Shown: positions 16,037 to 26,902 of the stretch, in pieces | How the letters are laid out: each line of letters starts with the position of its first letter | How positions within the stretch are numbered: position 1 is the stretch's first letter | From: Polynucleobacter sinensis | Lineage (GTDB): Bacteria; Pseudomonadota; Gammaproteobacteria; Burkholderiales; Burkholderiaceae | Reading direction: 5' to 3' | NCBI RefSeq assembly: GCF_001595985.1 | Contig: NZ_LOJJ01000009.1 | Coordinates: 1 to 64,000 of the forward strand | Length of the DNA stretch: 64,000 bases | The notes under the pieces: model-generated | What the model saw: the letters and a program-made list of their open reading frames with translations, nothing else | Database searches by the model: none | Told to the model about the DNA's origin: nothing | Translations under genes and position numbers: made by a program

Positions 16037-16944
16037 TAGCTTTTAGGTTTATTGGAGACGCCAGATACGACGTGACCAGTTGGTGCTACCGATGCGGCTG
16101 ACTGGCAGTGACCAGTTTGGTCATCAAAAAAGAAGTCAGGTTCAAATTCGCGCAGAAATTCGCTTTTGGAGAGGCCGCCTAAGAACATCGCTTCGTCAAC
16201 GTCGACACCCCAAGCCATGAGAGTGCGAATGGCGCGTTCATGTGCAGGTGCGGAGCGAGCTGTCACTAGAGCGGTGCGAATGCGCATCCCCTTTTCACTA
16301 GTCGTGCGTTGCAAGCGGTGCAATGCCTCTAGTAATGGCTTGAATGGGCCTGGGGGCAGGGGAATATCCGCTTTTTTGCTTTCATGATCTACAAAAGCAA
16401 CTAAACCCTTACTCTGAAATACTTGTTCTGCTTCATCTGAAAAGAGTACGGCATCGCCGTCAAATGCGATACGGATTTCGTTTGGGTGAGATTCCGCAGT
16501 TTTACTAGACTCTGGATATACGCGTGCCGCAGGAAAGCCTGCATCAATTGTTGCACGGACATCATCTTCATTTGCCGAAAGAAATAAGTTGGCATGTAGT
16601 GAGCGGAGGTAATGATAGGGTGGACGTCCGCGGGTAAATACTCCACGTTCTAGGCGCAAGCCATGATGCTCGGCAGAGCGAAAAACTCGCAGGCCGCTCA
16701 CTGGATCATTACGAGACAAAATGACTACTTCAACGCGTTGCTCGCCTTCCTCATTGAATGCGAGTAATTTTTTAACTAGCGGGAACGCTACGCCTGTTTG
16801 AGCAGCCTTAGACAGGCGCTCTAATTGCAATTTCATGTAGGCACTGTCATCGGTAGACTCAAAAATGCGGTTCTCTTCTTCAAAATCGAAGAGTGCGCGA
16901 GATGAAATCGCTACGACAAGTTTTCCGGTGAGTGTGTATGACAT
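16036..16944 (-). CDS. 5'-nucleotidase (cytosolic cN-I-like family)
   Basis: 302 residues without signal peptide. The segments V-V-A-I-S-S-R-A-L-F-D near the start, L-S-R-N-D-P-V-S-G-L-R-V-F-R-S, I-A-F-D-G-D-A-V-L-F-S-D and the late F-F-D-D-Q-T-G-H mark the 5'-nucleotidase family of bacterial cN-I relatives, with a haloacid-dehalogenase-type fold. It should dephosphorylate nucleoside monophosphates in the cytoplasm. It lies between ilvA (14-base gap) and queF (one-base overlap). No clear ribosome site precedes its ATG, so translation may depend on ilvA. Confidence 0.8.
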   Translation of the reverse strand: MSYTLTGKLVVAISSRALFDFEEENRIFESTDDSAYMKLQLERLSKAAQTGVAFPLVKKLLAFNEEGEQRVEVVILSRNDPVSGLRVFRSAEHHGLRLERGVFTRGRPPYHYLRSLHANLFLSANEDDVRATIDAGFPAARVYPESSKTAESHPNEIRIAFDGDAVLFSDEAEQVFQSKGLVAFVDHESKKADIPLPPGPFKPLLEALHRLQRTTSEKGMRIRTALVTARSAPAHERAIRTLMAWGVDVDEAMFLGGLSKSEFLREFEPDFFFDDQTGHCQSAASVAPTGHVVSGVSNKPKS

Positions 16945-16958
16945 TAACGAATTACATC

Positions 16959-18479
16959 TTATTTGAGAAACAGTCGATAGGCTGGGTTATCCGTTTCATT
17001 CCAGTGCGGATAGCCGAGTGTGGCCAAGAAATTCTGAAATTTCTTCTGTTCATTTTTAGGAACTTGAATTCCTACTAAGATACGGCCATAGTCTGCGCCG
17101 TGATTGCGGTAGTGGAAAAGGCTGATATTCCAATTCGGCGCCATGCTAGTAAGGAACTTCATCAGTGCGCCTGGGCGCTCAGGAAATTCAAACCGATAGA
17201 GTAATTCGTCTTGCGCCAGAGCTGAGCGACCACCGACCATATGGCGTAAGTGCGACTTCGCTAGTTCATCATGCGTAAGATCAATCGTGGCAAATTTTGC
17301 TTTGCGGAAATGCTTTGCGATTGCTGTGCTATCTGCTGCCTTCTGTGTACCAATGCCTACAAAAATATGCGCTTCGCTTTGGTCAGCAATGCGATAGTTA
17401 AATTCAGTGACATTGCGATTGCCAAGTAATTCACAGAAGCGTTTAAACGAACCACGCTCTTCTGGAATGGTGACTGCAAAGACTGCCTCACGGAATTCGC
17501 CTACGTCAGCGCGCTCAGCAACAAAGCGCAGGCGACTAAAGTTGATATTGGCGCCGCAAGCAATCGCTACCAATGTTTTTTTCTTTAAACGATGTTTTTC
17601 AACATACTTCTTCATACCAGCAATAGCAAGAGCGCCAGCGGGCTCTAGGATGCTGCGAGTGTCGGTAAACACATCATTAATTGCTGCGCAGATTTCATCG
17701 GTATCGACAGTGACGATATCGTCAACTACGCGCTTACAAATCCGGAAAGTTTCCTTGCCTACGAGTTTGACAGCGGTTCCATCTGAGAAAAGACCGACGT
17801 CTTTCATTTCGATTCGTTTATTAGCCTCTAGCGATCTTCTCATGGCATCAGAATCAACGGACTGAACACCAATGACTTTGGTTTTGGGGCTAACCGCTTT
17901 GACGTATTCGCCAATACCGGCGATCAGGCCACCGCCGCCAATGGCTACAAAAATGGCGTCAATTGGTTCTTGGTGTTGCTGAAAAATTTCTTGGGCGATC
18001 GTTCCCTGGCCAGCAATCACGTCTGGATCATCAAAGGGGTGTACAAAAGTCAAACCCCGTTTTTTCTCTAGTAACTCTGAATACTTAAAGGCGTCGCTAT
18101 AGGATTCGCCGTGCAGGATGATTTCAACCCACGACCCCCCTCTAGCCCTAACGGCGTCAATTTTGACGCTTGGAGTGGTCAGGGGCATCACGATGACCGC
18201 TTTACACTTCATTTTTGCGGCCGCCAATGCGACGCCTTGGGCATGATTGCCTGCAGATGCAGCAATGACCCCCCGTTTTAGGGCTTCCGGGGCTAAATGA
18301 GCCATTTTGTTGTAGGCGCCGCGGAGCTTGAAGGAGAAAACCGGTTGGTTATCCTCTCTTTTGAGTAAAACTTGGTTGCCTAAGCGTTTGGTGAGTTCGG
18401 GGGCCAGCTGGAGCTCTGTTTCCCTGGCCACATCGTAGACTCGGGCCGATAAAATTTTCTTTAAATAATTCGTTGCCAT
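16959..18479 (-). CDS. ilvA: threonine ammonia-lyase, biosynthetic
   Basis: 506 residues. The pyridoxal-phosphate lysine lies in F-S-F-K-L-R-G-A-Y-N (about 51–52); S-A-G-N-H-A-Q-G and the glycine loop G-G-G-G-L-I are present. The C-terminal third has two ACT-like regulatory regions (about 325–505), the form inhibited by isoleucine. It converts threonine to 2-oxobutanoate, the first step to isoleucine. It is divergent from the large oxidoreductase gene across 134 bases and heads a short unit with the nucleotidase and queF. Confidence 0.95.
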   Translation of the reverse strand: MATNYLKKILSARVYDVARETELQLAPELTKRLGNQVLLKREDNQPVFSFKLRGAYNKMAHLAPEALKRGVIAASAGNHAQGVALAAAKMKCKAVIVMPLTTPSVKIDAVRARGGSWVEIILHGESYSDAFKYSELLEKKRGLTFVHPFDDPDVIAGQGTIAQEIFQQHQEPIDAIFVAIGGGGLIAGIGEYVKAVSPKTKVIGVQSVDSDAMRRSLEANKRIEMKDVGLFSDGTAVKLVGKETFRICKRVVDDIVTVDTDEICAAINDVFTDTRSILEPAGALAIAGMKKYVEKHRLKKKTLVAIACGANINFSRLRFVAERADVGEFREAVFAVTIPEERGSFKRFCELLGNRNVTEFNYRIADQSEAHIFVGIGTQKAADSTAIAKHFRKAKFATIDLTHDELAKSHLRHMVGGRSALAQDELLYRFEFPERPGALMKFLTSMAPNWNISLFHYRNHGADYGRILVGIQVPKNEQKKFQNFLATLGYPHWNETDNPAYRLFLK

Positions 18480-18613
18480 GCGATGAGCGTACCATGAATG
18501 GGCTCTAAGCCCTTAGATTTGCAAGGTTTTATCTGCCTGGCCAACATCTTTCTACGTTTCCTGCCAATATCAAGATCCCTCAATTAAAATGCATATTTAT
18601 CAAATATGACGCT

Positions 18614-21600
18614 ATGAACGCACCTATAGCTTTGAATCAGTTGCTGGACGCCGAAGCGGGTTCACCCCGACTTCGCGAGATTCCGTACAACTACACCTCT
18701 TTTTCCGATCGTGAAATCGTTATTCGTCTTCTTGGCGAGGAGTCATGGCGTGTACTAAATGATTTGCGAGGCGTACGTCGAACTGGCCGTTCCGCTCGGA
18801 TGTTATTTGAGGTATTGGGCGACATTTGGGTGGTCCAGCGTAACCCCTTTCTGCAAGACGATCTTTTAGATAACGTTAATCGACGTCAATCTCTGATTGA
18901 TGCTTTGTGGCATCGCCTAGGGGAAGTAAAAAAACGTTCTAGTGGTGATTCTGCTGAACAGGTTCAAGTTTTATTAAATGCGGCACATCGTGCCGTTGAA
19001 AACTTTGAGCAAGGTTTTAAAGAGGTTAATGAAATCCGCAAGCGTGCTCGCAAAGAGCTTGGTCGTCATACTGCTTCTGACAATATTTGCTTTGACGGTG
19101 TTTCTCGTGCTGCGCATGTAACAGATGCAACCGATTGGCGTGTTGAGTTTCCGCTAGTTGTTCTAAAGCCTGATTATGAATCCGAGATCCCCGGATTGGT
19201 GAAGGCTTGTGTTGAATTGGGTTTGACCATTATTCCGCGCGGAGGTGGCACTGGTTATACCGGCGGCGCTATTCCTCTCTATGCAATGTCAGCAGTGATT
19301 AACACTGAGAAGCTTGAGCAAATCGATGCTGTCAAGCTGAAACGTTTGCCAGGGGTAGATCATGAAGTGTCTACGATTTTTACTGGCGCTGGTGTTGTAA
19401 CGCGAAGAGTTTCAGACGCTGCAGAGCGAGCCGGTCTCGTGTTCGCAGTCGATCCAACTTCGGCTGATGCAAGTTGTATTGGCGGCAACATTGCCATGAA
19501 TGCAGGGGGTAAAAAAGCAGTTCTTTGGGGTACGGCTCTGGATAACTTGGCTAGCTGGCGCATGGTTGATCCAGAAGGTAACTGGTTAGATATTGAACGA
19601 CTTGATCACAACCTTGGAAAAATTCACGTAGTAGAAAAAGTTCGTTTTCAGTTGACCTGGTCTGATGGTTTAAGTGAGCCAGGTGAGCGTATTCTCAAAA
19701 CAGAAATACTTGAAGTTGAAGGAAAGCGTTTCCGCAAAGAAGGTTTGGGTAAGGACGTTACTGATAAGTTTTTATCAGGATTGCCGGGGGTTCAAAAAGA
19801 GGGTTGTGATGGCTTGATTACAAGTGCCACATGGATTTTGCACCGCATGCCCAAATATATGCGCACTGTGTGTTTAGAATTTTTTGGTCAAGCACAAGAA
19901 GCCATCCCGAGTATTGTCGAGATCAAGGCTTACCTCGATGGCTTAAGCAAGGAGGGCGGACCAATTTTGGCTGGTCTAGAGCATTTAGATGATCGCTATT
20001 TAAGAGCGGTGGGTTACTCCACTAAATCTAAGCGCAATGCCTTGCCTAAGATGGTGTTGGTTGGTGATATCGCTGGTGATGATGAAGAATCGGTTGCTGC
20101 GGCAACTAGCGAAGTCGTGCGGATGGCCAATAACCGTGTCGGCGAGGGATTTGTTGCGGTAAGTGCTGAGGCGCGTAAGAAGTTTTGGTTAGATCGTGCT
20201 CGAACAGCTGCGATTGCAAGACATACCAACGCCTTCAAGATTAATGAGGATGTGGTGATTCCCTTGCCACGCATGGGCGAGTACACCGAGGGTATTGAGC
20301 GTATCAATATCGAGCTTTCACTCAAAAATAAGTTGCAAGTGTTGGATGGACTTGAATCATTCTTAAAAAAGAGCGCATTGCCTTTAGGTAAGAGCGATGA
20401 AGAGTATGAGATCCCAACTACTGAAATCTTGGGTGATCGTGTTCAACAAGCGCTGGAGCTTATTGCAAGAGTTCGGACGCGTTGGTCTGAGTGGCTTGCT
20501 CAGATGGATACCTATTTCCCGGATCTTCAGAATTACAGCCTTCGCGCCTCCTGGAAGACTGAAGTTCGTGCAGAGCTCAGAATTATTTTTGGCGGATTGG
20601 CATTTGAGTCAATTCTGAATGAATTAGAGGCAATACATAAGAACATTCTACGTAAGCGTGTTTTTGTGGCCTTGCATATGCATGCAGGGGATGGCAACGT
20701 TCACACCAATATTCCGGTGAACTCTGATGACTATGAGATGTTGCAAGATGCGCATCGTGCTGTTGATCGGATCATGAAATTGGCTCGCTCTTTGGATGGG
20801 GTGATATCTGGCGAACATGGCATTGGCATTACGAAGCTGGAATACTTGACTGAAGAGGAGTTGAGGGATTTCCGTGCCTACAAAAAGCGCGTGGATCCTG
20901 AGGGACGATTCAATAAAGGCAAATTAATGCCGCATGCAGACTTGAGTGTGGCCTATACACCGAGTTTTGGCCTGATGGGTCATGAGTCGCTCATCATGCA
21001 GCAGAGTGATATTGGCGCTATTGCCGATAGTGTCAAAGATTGTTTGCGTTGCGGTAAATGCAAGCCAGTTTGTTCTACCCATGTGCCGCGTGCAAACTTG
21101 CTTTACAGTCCGCGCGATAAAATTTTGGCAACCTCTTTATTGATCGAAGCTTTCTTATATGAAGAGCAAACGCGCCGTGGTGTTTCGATTCGTCATTGGG
21201 AAATGTTTGATGATGTTGCGGCACATTGCACTGTATGCCATAAGTGTTTGACTCCGTGCCCAGTTAAGATTGACTTTGGCGATGTCACGATGAATATGCG
21301 CAATTTATTGCGCAAGATGGGGCAGCAACGTTTTAACCTAGGAACTGCCGCATCCATGTTCTTCCTGAATGCAACCAATCCTGAAACAATTCATTTGGCT
21401 CGCAAAGCCATGATTGGATGGGGCTATAAGTTGCAGCGTTTAGGGAACGATGTGTTCCGTAAGTTAGCGCGCAAACAAACTGCGCATCCACCCGCTACGG
21501 TAACCAAGCCAAATATCAAAGAGCAGGTGATCTTCTTTGTTAATAAGAAAATGCCTGGCAACCTTCCCAAAAAGACTGCGCGTGCATTGCTTGATATTGA

Positions 21601-22453
21601 GGACGCTAATTACGTGCCGATTATTCGGGATCCAAAAACAACCTCTGCTGATACGGAAGCGGTGTTTTACTTCCCTGGTTGTGGATCGGAGCGATTATTT
21701 TCCCAAGTTGGTTTAGCGACACAGGCTATGTTGTGGAATGTAGGCGTACAAACAGTGCTGCCACCAGGCTATCTCTGTTGTGGTTATCCGCAGCGAGGTA
21801 ATGGCGACTTTGATAAAGCCGAGAAAATGATTACCGATAATCGCGTGCTTTTCCATCGCGTTGCTAATACCTTGAATTATTTGGATATTAAAACTGTTGT
21901 GGTCTCATGCGGTACTTGTTATGACCAGTTAGCTGGTTATCAGTTTGAGCAGATTTTCCCGGGCTGTCGAATTATTGATATCCATGAGTATTTGCTTGAG
22001 AAAGGCGTAAAGCTTTCTAATGTCACTGGGGTGAAGTATATGTATCACGATCCATGCCATTCCCCAATGAAATTGCAAGATCCGATGAAGACGGTGAACG
22101 AACTGATTCAGCTCGAAGATGGTAAGGCGATTCAGAAGAATGATCGCTGTTGTGGAGAATCTGGAACGCTAGCAGTAACGCGCCCTGATATTTCAACGCA
22201 AGTTCGCTTCCGCAAGCAGATTGAAATGGAAAAGGGTGCCAACGATTTACGTAAAGGTGACTTTACAGGTGACGTTAAGGTTCTCACAAGTTGTCCTTCT
22301 TGCTTGCAGGGATTGACGCGCTTTGATGCGGATAGTGATACCACTGCTGATTACATTGTTGTTGAGATGGCCCAGAAATTACTAGGTAAAGATTGGATGC
22401 AAGACTATGTAGCTAAGGCTAATCAGGGCGGCATCGAGAGGGTATTGGTTTAA
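18614..22453 (+). CDS. large FAD-linked oxidase / Fe-S oxidoreductase fusion (DUF3683)
   Basis: 1279 residues. An N-terminal DUF3683 region (about 1–170) is followed by a FAD-binding PCMH domain with [11 protein letters not shown] (about 208) and [13 protein letters not shown], and a FAD-oxidase C-terminal domain ending in [10 protein letters not shown] and S-G-E-H-G-I-G. Two 4Fe-4S motifs, [11 protein letters not shown] near 809 and [11 protein letters not shown] near 871, precede two cysteine-rich (CCG) domains near 1054 and 1178. This is GlpD/LldD–GlpC-like chemistry in one chain; a 2-hydroxyacid such as D-lactate is a likely substrate class, but this is inference. Its stop overlaps the DUF971 start by one base. 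Confidence 0.9.
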   Translation: MNAPIALNQLLDAEAGSPRLREIPYNYTSFSDREIVIRLLGEESWRVLNDLRGVRRTGRSARMLFEVLGDIWVVQRNPFLQDDLLDNVNRRQSLIDALWHRLGEVKKRSSGDSAEQVQVLLNAAHRAVENFEQGFKEVNEIRKRARKELGRHTASDNICFDGVSRAAHVTDATDWRVEFPLVVLKPDYESEIPGLVKACVELGLTIIPRGGGTGYTGGAIPLYAMSAVINTEKLEQIDAVKLKRLPGVDHEVSTIFTGAGVVTRRVSDAAERAGLVFAVDPTSADASCIGGNIAMNAGGKKAVLWGTALDNLASWRMVDPEGNWLDIERLDHNLGKIHVVEKVRFQLTWSDGLSEPGERILKTEILEVEGKRFRKEGLGKDVTDKFLSGLPGVQKEGCDGLITSATWILHRMPKYMRTVCLEFFGQAQEAIPSIVEIKAYLDGLSKEGGPILAGLEHLDDRYLRAVGYSTKSKRNALPKMVLVGDIAGDDEESVAAATSEVVRMANNRVGEGFVAVSAEARKKFWLDRARTAAIARHTNAFKINEDVVIPLPRMGEYTEGIERINIELSLKNKLQVLDGLESFLKKSALPLGKSDEEYEIPTTEILGDRVQQALELIARVRTRWSEWLAQMDTYFPDLQNYSLRASWKTEVRAELRIIFGGLAFESILNELEAIHKNILRKRVFVALHMHAGDGNVHTNIPVNSDDYEMLQDAHRAVDRIMKLARSLDGVISGEHGIGITKLEYLTEEELRDFRAYKKRVDPEGRFNKGKLMPHADLSVAYTPSFGLMGHESLIMQQSDIGAIADSVKDCLRCGKCKPVCSTHVPRANLLYSPRDKILATSLLIEAFLYEEQTRRGVSIRHWEMFDDVAAHCTVCHKCLTPCPVKIDFGDVTMNMRNLLRKMGQQRFNLGTAASMFFLNATNPETIHLARKAMIGWGYKLQRLGNDVFRKLARKQTAHPPATVTKPNIKEQVIFFVNKKMPGNLPKKTARALLDIEDANYVPIIRDPKTTSADTEAVFYFPGCGSERLFSQVGLATQAMLWNVGVQTVLPPGYLCCGYPQRGNGDFDKAEKMITDNRVLFHRVANTLNYLDIKTVVVSCGTCYDQLAGYQFEQIFPGCRIIDIHEYLLEKGVKLSNVTGVKYMYHDPCHSPMKLQDPMKTVNELIQLEDGKAIQKNDRCCGESGTLAVTRPDISTQVRFRKQIEMEKGANDLRKGDFTGDVKVLTSCPSCLQGLTRFDADSDTTADYIVVEMAQKLLGKDWMQDYVAKANQGGIERVLV

Positions 22454-22842
22454 TGATTCCGAGCAATGTTGTTGTGCATCAGCAATCTAAGGTATTAGAG
22501 CTTAGTTATGAGAATGGCAAGACCTACCGTTTGCCCTTTGAGTTTTTAAGGGTGGTATCGCCATCGGCTGAAGTGCAGGGCCATGGTCCTGGACAGGAAA
22601 CATTGCAGACGGGAAAGCGCGATGTTTTGATCGCGAATATTGAGCCGGTTGGTCATTACGCACTGAAACCTTCCTTTTCCGATGGCCACGATTCAGGTTT
22701 GTATTCATGGGATTATTTGCATTTCTTATGTGAAAACTATGAGCAATTATGGAAAGAGCATTTAGATAAATTAGCTGCCGCCGGTCTAGATCGCGACACT
22801 CCCATGAGTGTTGCTGGCGGAAAATCTTGCGGCAGTCATTAG
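22453..22842 (+). CDS. DUF971 domain protein
   Basis: 129 residues beginning in a TAATG overlap with the oxidoreductase gene. The DUF971 core is clear: L-E-L-S-Y-E-N-G-K-T-Y-R-L-P-F-E-F-L-R-V, then H-S-G-L-Y-S-W-D-Y-L. The family is related to a domain of eukaryotic gamma-butyrobetaine hydroxylase and often sits near Fe-S assembly or ubiquinone genes; its role is unknown. The tail ends in G-G-K-S-C-G-S-H, a possible metal-contact end. It precedes ubiE by 21 bases. Confidence 0.88.
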   Translation: MIPSNVVVHQQSKVLELSYENGKTYRLPFEFLRVVSPSAEVQGHGPGQETLQTGKRDVLIANIEPVGHYALKPSFSDGHDSGLYSWDYLHFLCENYEQLWKEHLDKLAAAGLDRDTPMSVAGGKSCGSH

Positions 22843-22863
22843 ACCTTTTACTAGAGTAAAAAT

Positions 22864-23607
22864 ATGAGTAAGACCCATTTTGGATACCAAAGCGTCGATG
22901 AGGCTGAAAAGGCTGGCAAGGTAGCGGAGGTATTCCATTCTGTAGCAGGCAAATACGATGTGATGAATGATTTGATGTCATTTGGTCTTCATCGCCTCTG
23001 GAAAAAAGTAACGATTGCTCGCGCCCAAGTTCGACCTGGGCAAAAGGTATTGGATATTGCTGGTGGTACTGGTGATTTAGCGGCGGCCTTTGCACGTGCC
23101 GCTGGTTGGGGGCATAACACTAGTGCTCAAGTATGGCTGAGCGATATTAATGCCTCCATGTTGGGTGTTGGTCGCGACCGCCTCCTTGATAAAGGTTTGG
23201 CCTTACCGTGCGTTCAGTTTGATGCGGAAAAAATTCCATTTCCTGCGAATCATTTCGATGTGGTGACGGTAGCTTTTGGTTTGCGGAACATGACTCACAA
23301 AGATGTTGCTTTGGGTGAGATGCGTCGCGTGATTAAACCTGGTGGCCGCGTACTAGTGCTGGAATTTTCTAAGCCAGATGGCTTTTTACAGCCTATTTAC
23401 GATGCCTATTCCTTTAAGGTATTGCCGTGGTTGGGCGATAAGATTGCCCAAGATTCTGACAGCTATCGCTACTTGGCTGAATCTATTCGCATGCATCCAG
23501 ACGCTCAGACCCTAAAAGACATGATGTTGGGAGTGGGTTTTGATGAGGTGGAAACCCACAGAATGACTGGGGGTATCGTTGCACTTCATATTGGTATTAA
23601 ATACTAA
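22864..23607 (+). CDS. ubiE: demethylmenaquinone/ubiquinone C-methyltransferase
   Basis: 247 residues. The class I methyltransferase SAM motif [12 protein letters not shown] (about 58–69) and the UbiE signatures [14 protein letters not shown] and F-G-L-R-N-M are visible, as is the post-II block [14 protein letters not shown]. The enzyme performs the C-methylation of the ubiquinone ring. An imperfect terminator-like hairpin follows, but the ubiquinone theme resumes with ubiJ and ubiB two genes later. Confidence 0.96.
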   Translation: MSKTHFGYQSVDEAEKAGKVAEVFHSVAGKYDVMNDLMSFGLHRLWKKVTIARAQVRPGQKVLDIAGGTGDLAAAFARAAGWGHNTSAQVWLSDINASMLGVGRDRLLDKGLALPCVQFDAEKIPFPANHFDVVTVAFGLRNMTHKDVALGEMRRVIKPGGRVLVLEFSKPDGFLQPIYDAYSFKVLPWLGDKIAQDSDSYRYLAESIRMHPDAQTLKDMMLGVGFDEVETHRMTGGIVALHIGIKY

Positions 23608-23611
23608 AAGT

Positions 23612-23630
23612 CGCAAAGTTTTTTGCGTTT
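23612..23630 (+). terminator. weak intrinsic terminator after ubiE
   Basis: Arms CGCAAA (23612–23617) and TTTGCG (23622–23627) with a four-base loop and only three following Ts. Pairing is short, so it may only attenuate transcription toward the Tim44-like gene. Confidence 0.4.
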
Positions 23631-23663
23631 AAGAATTACAGAAGTCTTATTGGAGATTGGAAT

Positions 23664-24569
23664 ATGAATAAGCATTTTTTCAAGGCGGCAATCTTAAGTC
23701 TGAGTTTGATATTTGCTTCAGTAGGCCATGCGGATGCTGCTCGTTTGGGCGGAGGAAGAAGTATTGGTAAGGCTCCTAGCGCGCCCATTCAAAAGCAGGC
23801 TGCACCTGTGCAAAAACCTGCGCAGCAAGCTCAACCAGCTGCACCTACACCAGCGCCGCAAGCAGCGGCACCTAGCCGTTTTGGAGGAATGGGTGGAATT
23901 CTAGGTGGTTTAGCGGCAGGTCTTGGTATCGGCTACTTGTTGTCCCATTTTGGTTTGGGTGATGCAGCAGCGTCCTTGATTACCGGGTTGTTAATTGCGG
24001 TTTTGGCTGGCTTTGCCATTATGTTTGTGATGAGAAGATTATTGCCGGCATTGTCTGGAGCTAATGCCAGTATTCCTTCGCAAGGAATGCAGCGCGCCGC
24101 CGTAAATTCATCACCTAGGCAGGAGCCAGCATTTACGCCAGCAGCCAGTGCTTTTGGGGGAGTGGCTTCCGAACCGGCTCCATTTCAGTCAACATTGCCG
24201 CCAGGTTTTGATGAGCAGGCCTTTTTGGGAAATGCTAAGCAATACTTTGTGGGGCTGCAGAGGGCCTGGGATCAAGGCGACTTGGTTGCATTGCGTGAAT
24301 ACACCACTTCAGATATGTTCGCGACAATCGAGCAAGATCTTGCTGGCCGTGCCGATAGCGCAAATCAAACTGACGTTGTTACATTAAATGCCCAGTTATT
24401 GGGAATTGAAACTACTGACAATACTTATTACTGTAGCGTTCAATTCACTGGCACCATTCGCGAGCAGATTGGCGCACCGGCTAATAATTTCTCTGAAATT
24501 TGGAATTTAAGTAAGCCGGTAACGGGTCCTGGTGGCTGGGTACTGGCGGGTATTACTCAGTTAGTTTAA
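23664..24569 (+). CDS. Tim44-like domain protein
   Basis: 301 residues. A signal-like N-terminus (about 1–25) is followed by an Ala/Pro/Gln-rich low-complexity stretch (35–75), a Gly-rich hydrophobic region (about 78–130) with one or two membrane segments, and a C-terminal Tim44-like domain (about 180–300) with F-L-G-N-A-K-Q-Y-F-V-G-L-Q-R-A-W-D and L-R-E-Y-T-T. The family has an NTF2-like fold and is regularly found in this position between ubiE and ubiJ in Burkholderiaceae. Function is unknown in bacteria. It is followed by a strong intrinsic terminator. Confidence 0.88.
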   Translation: MNKHFFKAAILSLSLIFASVGHADAARLGGGRSIGKAPSAPIQKQAAPVQKPAQQAQPAAPTPAPQAAAPSRFGGMGGILGGLAAGLGIGYLLSHFGLGDAAASLITGLLIAVLAGFAIMFVMRRLLPALSGANASIPSQGMQRAAVNSSPRQEPAFTPAASAFGGVASEPAPFQSTLPPGFDEQAFLGNAKQYFVGLQRAWDQGDLVALREYTTSDMFATIEQDLAGRADSANQTDVVTLNAQLLGIETTDNTYYCSVQFTGTIREQIGAPANNFSEIWNLSKPVTGPGGWVLAGITQLV

Positions 24570-24590
24570 GCTTAAGGTACTTTCCATTGA

Positions 24591-24615
24591 AAGCCCGCAC
24601 TTGTGCGGGTTTTTT
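24591..24615 (+). terminator. intrinsic terminator after the Tim44-like gene
   Basis: Arms CCCGCAC (24594–24600) and GTGCGGG (24603–24609), followed by a T-run at 24610–24615. The structure covers an upstream TTG in frame with ubiJ, so that TTG is unlikely to be the ubiJ start. Confidence 0.85.
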
Positions 24616-24621
24616 ACACTT

Positions 24622-25239
24622 ATGAACGCTGTTTCTCCTGTTACACACAATCTTGCTGCCGGTGTTGCCTGTCGAGGGATAAATCACGTTCTCAGGACTG
24701 AGCCCTGGGCAATGGCTGAATTAGCTAAACATGCTAGTAAGGTTATTGCGGTCCAACTTCCAATTGCCCTCCTCTGTTTTGAAATCAAGGCTGAAGGTCT
24801 GTTGGGCGCCCTCGAAAGTTGTGAGGCTCCCTCATTGCAATTAGACATATCAGCTAATGCACTCAGCGGCCTAGGCGTTAGCTCTGGAGGGGTGCGAGAT
24901 CAAGCTATTAAAGCGGTCAAGATCACTGGGGATGCTGAGCTTGCTCAATTGCTAGCGCGCTTGGCGGGTCAGTTGCGCTGGGAATATGAGGAAGATCTAG
25001 CTCGAATTGTTGGTGATGGTCCCGCAAATTTTGCTGTACGACAAGGTAAGAAGATGATTTTTGCTGGTAAATCTGCTGCCAATGATTTAGTTGGGAATCT
25101 GGTGGAATATGTCACCGAGGAAAGAAAGGTGCTTTTGAATAAGCGGGATTTTATGACTCGTAAGAGTGAATTAAATGAATTGCGTGACACAGTTGATCGC
25201 CTTGAGAAACGCATTCAATTTCTAGAGCAAAAAGGGTAG
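24622..25239 (+). CDS. ubiJ: ubiquinone biosynthesis accessory factor, SCP2-domain
   Basis: 205 residues from the ATG at 24622; an earlier in-frame TTG lies within the terminator hairpin. An SCP2 sterol-carrier-like domain fills about 20–120 (L-P-I-A-L-L-C-F-E-I, then V-K-I-T-G-D-A-E-L-A-Q-L-L-A-R-L), and a C-terminal coiled coil spans about 170–205 with heptads ending in L-E-K-R-I-Q-F-L-E-Q. UbiJ is a lipid-binding scaffold of the cytoplasmic Ubi complex. It precedes ubiB by six bases, the conserved pairing. Confidence 0.88.
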   Translation: MNAVSPVTHNLAAGVACRGINHVLRTEPWAMAELAKHASKVIAVQLPIALLCFEIKAEGLLGALESCEAPSLQLDISANALSGLGVSSGGVRDQAIKAVKITGDAELAQLLARLAGQLRWEYEEDLARIVGDGPANFAVRQGKKMIFAGKSAANDLVGNLVEYVTEERKVLLNKRDFMTRKSELNELRDTVDRLEKRIQFLEQKG

Positions 25240-25245
25240 TCTATC

Positions 25246-26838
25246 GTGCGTCGAATTGCTCGTTTAACTTTTATATTCTTCACCGCCTGGCGCTATGGCC
25301 TGCTACCTTTACTACGAGATATTCTCAAGCCTGGATTGAAGCGTGGTTTATTAACTATAGTTTGCTGGACTTCTCCAGGTGAATCTTTGCCTCGGGGTGA
25401 GCGCATCCGATTAACTCTTGAGGCGCTTGGACCCATTTTTGTGAAGTTTGGGCAAGTGCTTTCTACGCGCCGCGATTTATTGCCAGAAGATATTGCGAAT
25501 GAATTAGCAAAATTACAAGATCAGGTGCCTCCCTTTTCAAATGATGAATCATGTTGTTTGATTGAAGAGGCCCTCGGACAATCTATTGAGGAAGTATTCA
25601 TTAGTTTTGATGCAACTCCAGTAGCAAGTGCCTCTGTGGCTCAGGTACATTTTGGCCGTTTACGTGGGACTGAGAAACATCCGGAGTGGGAAGGTCGAGC
25701 TGTTGCAGTTAAAGTGCTGCGCCCAGGCATTTTGCCAGTGATAGAGGGTGATCTTGCTTTGTTGTACGACTTGGCAAAGATTGTAGAGAGAAGCTCGGAA
25801 GATGGTCGTCGCTTAAAGCCTCGCGAGAATGTGGCGGAGTTTGACACCTACCTTCACGATGAATTGGATCTCATGCGTGAAGCGGCTAATGCAAGTCAGT
25901 TGCGTCGTTATTTTGTTGATTCAAAAAAATTAATGATCCCAGAAATGTATTGGGATTTATGTCATACCAATGTCATCGTGATGGAAAAGATGGATGGCAT
26001 TTCCATTGGTCGAACTGCGGACTTACGCGCTGCTGGAGTGGACTTTAAAAAGTTAGCTGCAGATGGGGTGGAGATATTTTTCACACAAGTATTTCAGTAT
26101 GGTTTCTTCCATGCGGATATGCATCCCGGAAATATCATGATCAGCCTAGAGCCAGATACATTTGGGCGATTTATTTCTTTGGATTTTGGCATTGTTGGTG
26201 CTCTTAGTCAGTCTGATAAAAGTTACCTCGCATTAAATTTTCTTGCATTCTTTAATCGAGACTATCGACGGGTTGCAGAATTGCATATTGAGTCTGGCTG
26301 GGTTCCCGCTAATACTCGTGTGGAAGAATTAGAGGGTGCGGTTCGCTCAGTTTGCGAGCCCTACTTTGATCGCCCGTTAAAAGAGATCTCTTTGGGCATT
26401 GTGTTGATGCGCTTGTTTCAAACCTCTCGCCGTTTTAAGGTGGAGATTCAGCCACAGTTAACTTTGTTGCAGAAAACCTTGCTGAATGTAGAGGGCCTTG
26501 CGCGCCAATTAGACCCAGATCTAGATCTATGGAAAACTGCTAAGCCAATTTTGGAAAAATGGGTCAGCCAACAATTGGGCTGGAGGGCTCTAGTGGATGG
26601 CTTGAAAAATGAGGCGCCAGGATGGGCTCAAATTTTGCCTACTTTGCCGCGTTTGATTGCGGAAAGCCTGGCTCAAGATCGCGGTCGCGCCCAGAAAGAG
26701 GGGCGAAACCTGGAATTGGAGGTTTTAAAAAGCCTTTTAGCGCAAGAAAGGCGTACTCATCGCCTCATAGTGGGGACCTTGCTCTTTACAAGCGGGTTTT
26801 TGGCTGGAATTTTGATAATTGGCCTAGGTCTTTACTAG
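25246..26838 (+). CDS. ubiB: ubiquinone biosynthesis atypical kinase
   Basis: 530 residues from GTG. The ABC1/ADCK family signatures are present: the K-x-G-Q motif as [11 protein letters not shown], an Ala-rich nucleotide loop [29 protein letters not shown], and the catalytic [10 protein letters not shown] with D-F-G-I. Two hydrophobic segments at the extreme C-terminus (about 503–530) anchor it in the inner membrane. It supports ubiquinone synthesis, probably by ATPase activity that mobilises lipid precursors. Confidence 0.95.
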   Translation: MRRIARLTFIFFTAWRYGLLPLLRDILKPGLKRGLLTIVCWTSPGESLPRGERIRLTLEALGPIFVKFGQVLSTRRDLLPEDIANELAKLQDQVPPFSNDESCCLIEEALGQSIEEVFISFDATPVASASVAQVHFGRLRGTEKHPEWEGRAVAVKVLRPGILPVIEGDLALLYDLAKIVERSSEDGRRLKPRENVAEFDTYLHDELDLMREAANASQLRRYFVDSKKLMIPEMYWDLCHTNVIVMEKMDGISIGRTADLRAAGVDFKKLAADGVEIFFTQVFQYGFFHADMHPGNIMISLEPDTFGRFISLDFGIVGALSQSDKSYLALNFLAFFNRDYRRVAELHIESGWVPANTRVEELEGAVRSVCEPYFDRPLKEISLGIVLMRLFQTSRRFKVEIQPQLTLLQKTLLNVEGLARQLDPDLDLWKTAKPILEKWVSQQLGWRALVDGLKNEAPGWAQILPTLPRLIAESLAQDRGRAQKEGRNLELEVLKSLLAQERRTHRLIVGTLLFTSGFLAGILIIGLGLY

Positions 26839-26902
26839 TCTGTCGCCGTTCTTCGCTTAAACCGCTAAAATGATAGGTTAAGCAAGACGCAAGCATAGGC
26901 AC

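Noticed and set aside
24601..24621. Upstream TTG start for ubiJ
   Set aside because: It lies inside the intrinsic terminator hairpin of the Tim44-like gene; the ATG at 24622 fits the family.
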